From an uncultured Clostridia bacterium (lineage in GTDB: Bacteria > Bacillota > Clostridia > Lachnospirales > Lachnospiraceae), in NCBI GenBank assembly GCA_946611595.1, contig CAMODY010000128.1, positions 1 to 5,046 of the forward strand: DNA of 5,046 bases. Reading direction: 5' to 3'. Positions 1-4,663 of the stretch are shown one piece after another. The stretch's first letter is position 1, and every line of letters begins with the position of its first letter. Below the pieces are notes generated by a model, which saw nothing but the letters and a program-made list of their open reading frames with translations, searched no databases and had not been told where the DNA came from. The position numbers were made by a program, and so were the translations under genes.

Positions 1-1767
1 GTAAAGATCCTTCCAATCTTTAAAACCTTAGAAGAGGAAAGTCCGGAGCTGTCCATTTACTGGGACGAAGAAAAACGGGATATCTATGTTTCCGTTATGG
101 GAAAAGTGCAGCTCGAGATCCTGACAACAATCTTGAAAGAACGCTTTGATCTGGAGGTCTCTTTCGACTCCGGAAACATTGTATATAAAGAAACCATTAC
201 AGACTCGGTCATCGGTGTCGGCCACTTTGAGCCGCTCCGTCACTATGCCGAAGTCCATTTACTTTTAGAGCCACTAGAGCGAGGAAGCGGCCTTATCTTT
301 GCCGCAGAGGTTTCTTCCGATAAGCTCGCGAAAAACTGGCAGCGTCTGATCTTAACGCATCTTGCAGAGCGCAGACACAAAGGAGTCTTAACCGGCGCTC
401 CGATCACAGACATGAAGATTACGCTGATTGCCGGAAAAGCACACCTCAAACATACAGAAGGCGGAGACTTCCGCCAGGCAACTTATCGTGCTGTTCGTCA
501 AGGTCTTATGATGGCAGAAAATCTTCTGCTCGAACCTTTCTACCGCTTCTCTCTTGAGGTCCCGACTGCAAATGTCGGAAAAGCGCTTACAGACCTTGAT
601 CAGATGCACGCCGAATTTTCCGCGCCGGAACTAAATCCCGATAATGATTTCTCCATTATCAGCGGACGCGGTCCGGTTGCTGCGCTGAAGGATTATCCAG
701 CAGAGATCGCTTCCTATACAAAAGGCCTTGGAAGCATCAGCTTCCTTCCGGATGGCTACGGCGAATGCCATAACGCCGAAGAAGTGATTGCAGAAAAAGC
801 ATATGATCCAACGGCAGATCTCAGGAACACACCGGACTCCGTGTTCTGCCAGAATGGCGCAGGTCATGTCGTTCCATATTATGAAGTTTATGATTACATG
901 CATCTTTCCTTCGATGGAACAGATAATCGCGCAGATGATATTCCACTCACTACGAGAGAGTCTGCTGCCGATGCTCGCTCCGTTTCTAAAACTGCATTAG
1001 GCACAGACGAAGTCGACGCCATCATCAATGCCATCTCCAGTTCCCAAAGCCGCTCGAAGCGAAACGGAAAGAAATGGAAGAAATCGTTTGGAGAAAGCAG
1101 CCCGTCTGCCGAGTCCTACCAAGTTGGCGGAAGATCCGTGAAAATATCTGGCCTGAAAAAAACAGCATCGCAAAACAGCTCTGCCACGCAGAAGACTGCT
1201 ATGCAAAAATCCGCAGCCACAAAGAATCTTCTCTCTGGTGCCTTCCCATTAGAAGAAGCGGATGTTCTTATAGTGGATGGATACAATGTCATCTTCGCCT
1301 GGGAGGATCTTCAGAGTCTCGCGCGTGACAATATCGACGCAGCACGTGATTCTCTGATCGAGACCTTAAGCAAATACTCCGCCATGATAGATGGCGAAGT
1401 TGTTGCTGTCTTCGATGCCTATAAAGTAAAAGGCCGGCCGGGAACGATCTCGGATTTTCAGAATATTCAGTTGGTCTATACCGCGGAGGAACAGACCGCC
1501 GACCAATATATCGAGCGTTTCGTCAACATGGCAAACGGCGGATTTAAAACCACCTCCGACGGAAATGTCACGATCCCGAAAGCATTAAAAGAAAAACTCC
1601 GCAAAAAAGACGGTAGACTCAAAGTCGCTGTCGTAACCTCTGATTCCACGGAACAAGTCGTTACCATGGGACAGGGCTGCAAACTCATTTCTTCCAGAGA
1701 ATTTAAAACGCGTATGGATGAGCAGATCCGCAAACTGCACGAACACTACGAGATCCGCGAGCAGTGA
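1..1767 (+). CDS. Tet(M)/EF-G-like translational GTPase with C-terminal YacP/Rae1-like NYN nuclease domain (5'-partial)
   Basis: The frame is open from base 1 to the TGA at 1765-1767, giving 588 residues; the start and the whole G domain lie upstream. The ATG at 97 is internal: it is the Met of VSVMGKVQLEIL, the conserved end of EF-G domain III. Domain order (window residues): end of domain III 1-60; EF-G domain IV about 61-173 (VYKETI; TDMKITLI; AHLKHTEGGDF at 147-157); domain V about 174-262 (LLEP 176-179); a conserved-looking NTPDSVFCQNGAGHVVPYYEV 276-296; a basic Ser/Lys/Thr/Ala-rich linker about 345-415; then an NYN/YacP domain 421-580. The NYN domain has all the acidic motifs I expect: IVDGYNV with D426, AVFDAYKVKG with D472, TADQYIE with D501, and VVTSDSTEQ with D548. 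Known: Tet(M)-type factors bind the ribosomal A site, and Bacillus Rae1 (YacP) is an A-site mRNA endonuclease. Inferred: a cytosolic ribosome-associated factor that may cut mRNA. Tetracycline resistance is not supported. No clear terminator follows. Confidence 0.88.
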   Translation, partial: VKILPIFKTLEEESPELSIYWDEEKRDIYVSVMGKVQLEILTTILKERFDLEVSFDSGNIVYKETITDSVIGVGHFEPLRHYAEVHLLLEPLERGSGLIFAAEVSSDKLAKNWQRLILTHLAERRHKGVLTGAPITDMKITLIAGKAHLKHTEGGDFRQATYRAVRQGLMMAENLLLEPFYRFSLEVPTANVGKALTDLDQMHAEFSAPELNPDNDFSIISGRGPVAALKDYPAEIASYTKGLGSISFLPDGYGECHNAEEVIAEKAYDPTADLRNTPDSVFCQNGAGHVVPYYEVYDYMHLSFDGTDNRADDIPLTTRESAADARSVSKTALGTDEVDAIINAISSSQSRSKRNGKKWKKSFGESSPSAESYQVGGRSVKISGLKKTASQNSSATQKTAMQKSAATKNLLSGAFPLEEADVLIVDGYNVIFAWEDLQSLARDNIDAARDSLIETLSKYSAMIDGEVVAVFDAYKVKGRPGTISDFQNIQLVYTAEEQTADQYIERFVNMANGGFKTTSDGNVTIPKALKEKLRKKDGRLKVAVVTSDSTEQVVTMGQGCKLISSREFKTRMDEQIRKLHEHYEIREQ

Positions 1768-1809
1768 CCTAAAAAACCTTTTAAAAGAATTTTCCAGTAA
1801 AAGGGAACA

Positions 1810-1881
1810 ATACTCTATATGTACACAAAAAATACAGTTAAGCGATAAAAAAACATTGCATTTTCTATTTCTATAGAGTAT
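1810..1881. repeat. 10-bp perfect inverted repeat with its right arm in the symporter promoter
   Basis: ATACTCTATA at 1810-1819 is the exact reverse complement of TATAGAGTAT at 1872-1881. The arms lie 62 bp apart, close to six helical turns. The right arm covers the spacer end and the first three bases of the -10 box of the riboswitch/symporter promoter. This could be a paired operator for a looping regulator, or chance in AT-rich DNA. No known operator consensus is recognised. The rest of 1768-1855 is AT-rich and shows nothing else I can name; CCTTTT/AAAAGG at 1777-1782 and 1799-1804 is too weak, and has no T-tract, to call a terminator. Confidence 0.4.
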
Positions 1882-1884
1882 GAT
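1856..1884 (+). promoter_or_regulatory. sigma-A-type promoter of the riboswitch/symporter unit
   Basis: TTGCAT (1856-1861) and TATGAT (1879-1884) are separated by exactly 17 bp. The -10 box matches TATAAT in 5 of 6 positions, while the -35 keeps only the TTG core. Transcription would start near 1891, about 27 bases before the first riboswitch helix, which is the right place for a leader carrying the complete switch. No better promoter is visible between the upstream gene and the aptamers. Confidence 0.65.
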
Positions 1885-1916
1885 GCTTCAATGTATTAAA
1901 GCATTTATGTATTAAA
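1883..1916 (+). repeat. short direct repeat and small hairpin at the leader 5' end
   Basis: ATGTATTAAA occurs twice, at 1891-1900 and 1907-1916, 16 bp apart. ATGCTT (1883-1888) and AAGCAT (1899-1904) form a 6-bp inverted repeat with a 10-base loop around the predicted transcription start. It lies between the -10 box and the riboswitch and may be incidental. Confidence 0.35.
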
Positions 1917-1917
1917 A

Positions 1918-2101
1918 TTGAACATCGCCAGTAGAACTGGGCAGGAAAGTGGGCATAAAGCCCTGCCGAAGAAGTAAAACTTTCAGGACTCTTAATAAAG
2001 AGAAAGACTGTTCAGGGATGGGAATCTGGAGACGTCCGGAATAACCGGGGGCCGAAGGGGCAAGTTCGCAAGACAACGAATCTCTCAGGCAAAAGGACAG
2101 A
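1918..2101 (+). promoter_or_regulatory. tandem (two-aptamer) glycine riboswitch
   Basis: Two glycine aptamers sit in series. Aptamer I (about 1941-2010): P1 GAAAGT 1945-1950 with ACTTTC 1979-1984; hairpin GGGC 1951-1954 with GCCC 1960-1963; conserved core TGCCGAAGAAGTAA at 1964-1977; TTTCAGG; then an inserted hairpin CTCTT/AAGAG (1989-1993 with 1998-2002) before AAAGACTG. Aptamer II (about 2026-2101): P1 GGAGA 2028-2032 with TCTCT 2081-2085; hairpin CCGG 2036-2039 with CCGG 2045-2048; core GCCGAAGGGGCAA 2051-2063; TTCG/CGAA helix 2065-2068 with 2077-2080; and the hallmark TCTCTCAGGCAAAAGGACAG at 2081-2100. The leader TTGAACA (1918-1924) can pair with the inter-aptamer linker TGTTCAG (2009-2015), a possible P0 helix as described for other tandem glycine switches. 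Glycine is the known ligand of this RNA class, and the downstream symporter gene fits it. Confidence 0.95.
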
Positions 2102-2137
2102 ATTTAGTATCGTTTTTAACGATCGTTTTGTAATTTT

Positions 2138-2166
2138 GAGAGATATGCCCTGCATATCTCTTTTTT
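2138..2166 (+). terminator. riboswitch-controlled intrinsic terminator (expression platform)
   Basis: AGAGATATG (2139-2147) pairs perfectly with CATATCTCT (2153-2161) around the loop CCCTG, followed by a T-tract through 2166. It lies between the second aptamer and the symporter ribosome binding site. Its 5' arm can instead pair with the 3' strand of aptamer II P1: 2080-2089 against 2135-2144 gives eight Watson-Crick pairs and two G-U pairs. Glycine-stabilised P1 would therefore release the terminator arm and stop transcription, an OFF switch. A small hairpin ATCGTT/AACGAT (2109-2114 with 2118-2123) fills the loop of the antiterminator. Confidence 0.9.
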
Positions 2167-2196
2167 ATACGGTGCTTGTTCAATCAGGAAAGGAAA

Positions 2197-2202
2197 AGAG
2201 GG
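2197..2202 (+). promoter_or_regulatory. ribosome binding site that sets the symporter start
   Basis: AGAGGG lies 5 bases before the ATG at 2208. It decides between this start and an in-frame TTG at 2136, which lies at the foot of the terminator hairpin, has no ribosome binding site, and would add 24 non-hydrophobic, non-conserved residues. Confidence 0.8.
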
Positions 2203-2207
2203 AAAAG

Positions 2208-3749
2208 ATGAGTTTTTTAGATTGGTTAACAAACCTCAACAGCTCCATCAACGGCTTTGTATGGGGCATTCCGATGCTGATCCTTCTGATCGGTACCGGT
2301 ATCTTTATGACGATCTTAACCAAGGTCTTCCAGATCTCACATCTTAAGACCTGGTGGACAAACACGATCGGCAGCGTTTTCACAAACAAGCACGTCACAA
2401 AACACACCGCAAAGCATGACAAATCCATCTCCCAGTTCCAGTCTTTAACGACAGCACTGGCAGCTACGATTGGTACTGGTAACATCGTCGGTGTTGCAGC
2501 TGCTATCGCAGTCGGTGGTCCCGGTGCGATCTTCTGGATGTGGATCGTTGCATTCTTTGGAATGATGACAAACTACTCCGAGAATATCCTTGGTATTTAC
2601 TTCAGAAGAAAAAACAAATATGGCGAGTGGTCCGGCGGCGCGATGTACTACCTGCAGGATGGTCTTGGCGGATATAAGGGAAGCAAGAAAGCGGCTTGGA
2701 CAGGTTCCCTTCTTAAATGGGTTGGTAAGATTCTCGCAATCCTCTTTGCTTGCTTCTGTATCCTGGCTTCTTTCGGTATCGGTAATGCAAGTCAGATCAA
2801 CTCTATCGCAGCAAACATGGACGCAGCATTCGGTATTCCATCATGGGTCGTAGGTCTTGTTCTTTTAGCAATCGGTGCTCTGATCATCTTAGGCGGACTT
2901 AAGAGAGTTGCTTCCGTAACAGAAAAAGTTGTGCCTTTCATGGCAGTTCTTTATATCATTGCCGCACTCGTTGTTATCTGCGTTAACGGTGCAAATGTCG
3001 GCCCTGCATTCGTTGCAATTTTCAAAGGCGCATTTGGCCTTAAGGCTGTAGGCGGCGGTATTGTCGGCGGTGGTATTGCATTGGCATTAACATACGGTAT
3101 GAAACGAGGCGTTTTCTCTAACGAGGCAGGTCTTGGTTCTTCCGTTATGGTTCACTCCAACTCCAATGTTAAAGAGCCGGTTAAACAGGGTATGTGGGGA
3201 ATCTTCGAAGTATTCGCAGATACCATTATCGTATGTACTCTGACTGCTCTCGTTGTTTTAACCTCCGGCGTTATCGACCTTAACACCGGCGCGAAGGCTG
3301 CAGCATTTGCAAATGCATCCGATTCCACTCTGGTAGGTCAGGCATTCGGAACACTCTTCGGAAACTTTGGACCGGCATTCGTTGCGATTGCTCTGCTCTT
3401 CTTCGCCTTCTCAACCGTACTTGGCTGGAGTCACTACGGATCCAAAGCGTTTGAATACCTCTTCGGCGAGAAAGCTACGATCGGATATAAGATCTTCTTC
3501 GTACTTTTCATCTTTGTTGGTGCGACCATGGATCTGTCCCTCGCTTGGGATATCTCCGATACCTTCAACGGACTGATGGCAATCCCGAACTTAATCGGTG
3601 TACTGTCACTCTTCCCGCTGGTTTACAAGATTACAAAGAACTATGTCGATCGTAAGATCAAACATAAAGAGATTGAACCGATGATCTCCAAGTTCCCTGA
3701 CATCCAGAAGATGCAGGCGGAGGCACTCGCAAGAGGTGAGGAAGAATAA
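2208..3749 (+). CDS. sodium:alanine/glycine symporter, AGCS family
   Basis: This 513-residue polytopic inner-membrane protein belongs to the AGCS (Na_Ala_symp) family, which imports alanine or glycine with Na+; the length is in the family's normal range. Hallmarks: QSLTTALAATIGTGNIVGVA at 78-97 (the Gly-rich region near the substrate site), SGGAMYYLQDGLG at 142-154, KRGVFSNEAGLGSS at 299-312, QGMWGIFEVFADTIIVCTLT at 327-346, and GWSHYGSKAFEYLFG at 406-420. Clear membrane segments include about 17-38, 168-190, 213-231, 241-259, 336-354, 390-407 and 427-447, plus others, ending in a charged cytosolic tail from about 485 (GEEE end). Codon use is strongly biased (CTT, ATC, GGT), suggesting high expression. 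The glycine riboswitch directly upstream points to glycine as a main substrate and to repression when glycine is abundant. It appears monocistronic, with a terminator just downstream. AGCS members can also carry glutamine or D-alanine, so exact specificity is inferred. Confidence 0.96.
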   Translation: MSFLDWLTNLNSSINGFVWGIPMLILLIGTGIFMTILTKVFQISHLKTWWTNTIGSVFTNKHVTKHTAKHDKSISQFQSLTTALAATIGTGNIVGVAAAIAVGGPGAIFWMWIVAFFGMMTNYSENILGIYFRRKNKYGEWSGGAMYYLQDGLGGYKGSKKAAWTGSLLKWVGKILAILFACFCILASFGIGNASQINSIAANMDAAFGIPSWVVGLVLLAIGALIILGGLKRVASVTEKVVPFMAVLYIIAALVVICVNGANVGPAFVAIFKGAFGLKAVGGGIVGGGIALALTYGMKRGVFSNEAGLGSSVMVHSNSNVKEPVKQGMWGIFEVFADTIIVCTLTALVVLTSGVIDLNTGAKAAAFANASDSTLVGQAFGTLFGNFGPAFVAIALLFFAFSTVLGWSHYGSKAFEYLFGEKATIGYKIFFVLFIFVGATMDLSLAWDISDTFNGLMAIPNLIGVLSLFPLVYKITKNYVDRKIKHKEIEPMISKFPDIQKMQAEALARGEEE

Positions 3750-3769
3750 AATTATCTTTCGTTAAAAAC

Positions 3770-3808
3770 GGGGTGTGCTGCTTCTATAGCGGCATGCCTC
3801 GCTTTTTT
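3770..3808 (+). terminator. intrinsic terminator of the symporter gene, specific to the + strand
   Basis: GGGGTGTGCTGC (3770-3781) pairs with GCGGCATGCCTC (3789-3800) around loop TTCTATA, followed by GC and six T residues (3803-3808). The 12-bp stem uses four G-U pairs. In RNA from the opposite strand these become A-C mismatches and there is no T-tract, so it should act only on symporter transcripts. It begins 20 bases after the stop codon. Confidence 0.88.
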
Positions 3809-3816
3809 ATGCAGAG

Positions 3817-3847
3817 AAAACCCGCCGCAGTTTCCTGTGGCGGGTTT
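3817..3847 (-). terminator. intrinsic terminator of hsp20 (possibly bidirectional)
   Basis: AAACCCGCCGCAG (3818-3830) and CTGTGGCGGGTTT (3835-3847) form a 13-bp stem with loop TTTC. Read on the minus strand, the stem is followed by TTTTCTCT, a modest T-tract, 56 bases after the hsp20 stop. On the plus strand it is also a stable hairpin (one G-U pair) but is followed only by TTTAAGG, so it is at most a backup for the symporter. The remaining 3848-3903 shows nothing notable. Confidence 0.75.
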
Positions 3848-3903
3848 AAGGCATTTTGGTTTATTAATAATTTCAATCAGGTGAAGGCCTCTTTCTTAAA
3901 GGA

Positions 3904-4353
3904 TCAGCCTTCGATCAGTATGGTCTTCTTCTCCGGAACCTTCGGGGTCTCCTTCTTTGGAACGGAAAGTTTCAATACACCATCTTCATATTTTGCTTTG
4001 ATGTCCTCTTCCGTTACCTCTTCACCAACGTAGAAGCTTCTCTGCATCGATCCTGCATAACGCTCCTGGCGGATCAGTTTGCCCTTCTTATCCTTCTCGT
4101 CTTTGTCCAGGCCTTTGGCAGCATCGACGATCAGATAACCGTTTTCAAGTGACAATTGAATCTCATCTTTCTTGAATCCCGGAAGATCGATATCGATCTC
4201 ATAGCCGGTGTCATGCTCGTGGACATCAGTCTTCATCATATGAGCTGCATGTTTTCCATACAGTTTTTTGTCAATGTCATCGAAATCCCTCATTCTCGGG
4301 AAATCCATCCAGTCATCCAGTAAACTTTCTCCAAAAATACTCGGTAATAACAT
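3904..4353 (-). CDS. small heat-shock protein, Hsp20/alpha-crystallin family
   Basis: This 149-residue cytosolic ATP-independent holdase binds unfolding proteins and keeps them refoldable; the length is typical. Layout: a short Phe/Asp-rich N-terminal arm (1-38, including SIFGESLLDDWMDF), then an alpha-crystallin domain of about 39-133 containing MKTDVHEHDTGYEIDIDLPG (40-59), a charged Lys/Asp loop (80-92) and the signature GVLKLSVPK (125-133). The C-terminal tail holds an I-x-I anchor (I145-L146-I147) used in oligomer assembly. The start is supported by AAGGAGG 8 bases upstream; an ATG at 4360-4358 is out of frame. It is transcribed alone, convergent with the symporter and divergent from the yitT-like gene. 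A CIRCE operator overlaps its promoter, implying HrcA repression and heat induction. Nothing is missing from the reading frame. Confidence 0.96.
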   Translation of the reverse strand: MLLPSIFGESLLDDWMDFPRMRDFDDIDKKLYGKHAAHMMKTDVHEHDTGYEIDIDLPGFKKDEIQLSLENGYLIVDAAKGLDKDEKDKKGKLIRQERYAGSMQRSFYVGEEVTEEDIKAKYEDGVLKLSVPKKETPKVPEKKTILIEG

Positions 4354-4361
4354 AAGTCATG

Positions 4362-4368
4362 CCTCCTT
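4362..4368 (-). promoter_or_regulatory. Shine-Dalgarno sequence of hsp20
   Basis: On the minus strand AAGGAGG ends 8 bases before the ATG at 4353. It is near-perfect and fixes the start. It abuts the hairpin 4369-4403 and is complementary to CCTCC further up the leader (minus strand 4417-4413). Confidence 0.85.
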
Positions 4369-4417
4369 CTCATAAAAAATATATTTTCAATAAGTCTTAT
4401 GAGCATTGGGACGGAGG
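4362..4417 (-). promoter_or_regulatory. possible Shine-Dalgarno-masking structure in the hsp20 leader
   Basis: Read on the minus strand, CTCATAA (4403-4397) pairs perfectly with TTATGAG (4375-4369) around an AU-rich 21-base loop. Outside it, CCTCC (4417-4413) can pair with the GGAGG of the Shine-Dalgarno (4366-4362) across an asymmetric internal loop of 9 and 2 bases. The combination would hide the ribosome site in the roughly 107-base leader at low temperature. Small heat-shock genes in other bacteria are known to use such RNA thermometers; this one matches no named class that I recognise, and the call is inference from base pairing. Confidence 0.4.
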
Positions 4418-4467
4418 GTTCGGATTCTTATTTTCTGGAATCTTCTCTGTTCCTTTGTTCTGATTAT

Positions 4468-4496
4468 GTTATAGCACTGATTGTTAGCACTGTCAA
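4468..4496 (-). promoter_or_regulatory. sigma-A promoter of hsp20
   Basis: On the minus strand TTGACA (4496-4491) is a perfect -35, followed by 17 bases and TATAAC (4473-4468), a 5 of 6 match to the -10. Transcription would start near 4461. The -35 lies inside the CIRCE element, so HrcA binding would block polymerase directly. Confidence 0.88.
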
Positions 4497-4510
4497 GTGG
4501 TGAGTGCTAA
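4484..4510. promoter_or_regulatory. CIRCE operator (HrcA binding site)
   Basis: TTAGCACTG (4484-4492), 9 bases, then GAGTGCTAA (4502-4510). This matches the CIRCE consensus TTAGCACTC-N9-GAGTGCTAA with one mismatch, at the innermost base of the left arm. It overlaps the hsp20 -35 box. An extra half-site TAGCACTG at 4472-4479 lies 13 bp from the corresponding part of the left arm and touches the -10 box. Confidence 0.95.
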
Positions 4511-4561
4511 TTTTTTTACCCAACATTCTGTCGCGGCCAATTATGGTCTTCAGAGCGAGTG

Positions 4562-4589
4562 TTGACATAAAAGTTTAATGTGATATGAT
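4562..4589 (+). promoter_or_regulatory. sigma-A promoter of the yitT-like gene, with extended -10
   Basis: TTGACA (4562-4567, perfect), a 16-bp spacer, and TATGAT (4584-4589) preceded by TGA, an extended -10 motif (TGn). Transcription would start near 4596, about 68 bases before the ATG at 4664. The CIRCE operator is about 50 bp upstream of the -35, so HrcA is not expected to block it directly. The stretch 4511-4561 between the two promoters shows nothing else recognisable. Confidence 0.8.
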
Positions 4590-4607
4590 ACCTTCTGCAG
4601 TCGAACT

Positions 4608-4624
4608 TGCCTTTAAAAGAGGCA
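4608..4624 (+). promoter_or_regulatory. small leader hairpin upstream of the yitT-like gene
   Basis: TGCCTTT and AGAGGCA pair over 7 bp (one G-U) around an AAA triloop, within the predicted 5' leader and 24 bases before the ribosome binding site. There is no T-tract, so it is not a terminator. A role in mRNA stability is possible but unproven. Confidence 0.35.
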
Positions 4625-4663
4625 GTGTTTACTACATATTTTCATACAAGAGGTCGAGACATC

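Noticed and set aside
97..1767. Treating ATG 97 as the start of a complete 556-residue protein
   Set aside because: The frame is open upstream to base 1 and the residues before it (including LPIF and LEEESPELSIYWDEEKRDIYV) continue EF-G domain III, so the Met is internal.
1..1767. Tetracycline resistance determinant
   Set aside because: Tet(M)-like architecture only; the domain IV tip is EF-G-like and a nuclease domain is attached. Resistance cannot be claimed.
1777..1804. Possible terminator after the GTPase-nuclease gene
   Set aside because: Only a 6-bp AT-rich stem with a 16-base loop and no T-tract.
2118..2127. Palindrome AACGATCGTT
   Set aside because: A short perfect palindrome, but better explained as spacer and a minor hairpin within the expression platform; no matching second site.
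2136..2207. In-frame TTG start for the symporter giving 24 extra residues
   Set aside because: It lies at the base of the terminator hairpin, has no ribosome binding site, and the extension is not conserved-looking; ATG 2208 has AGAGGG at 5 bases.
3773..4033. 86-codon open frame on the + strand
   Set aside because: It begins inside the symporter terminator and runs antisense through the C-terminus of hsp20; a shadow of that gene.
4376..4387. AAAATATATTTT palindrome in the hsp20 leader
   Set aside because: Simple AT sequence forming the loop region of the leader hairpin; no operator recognised.
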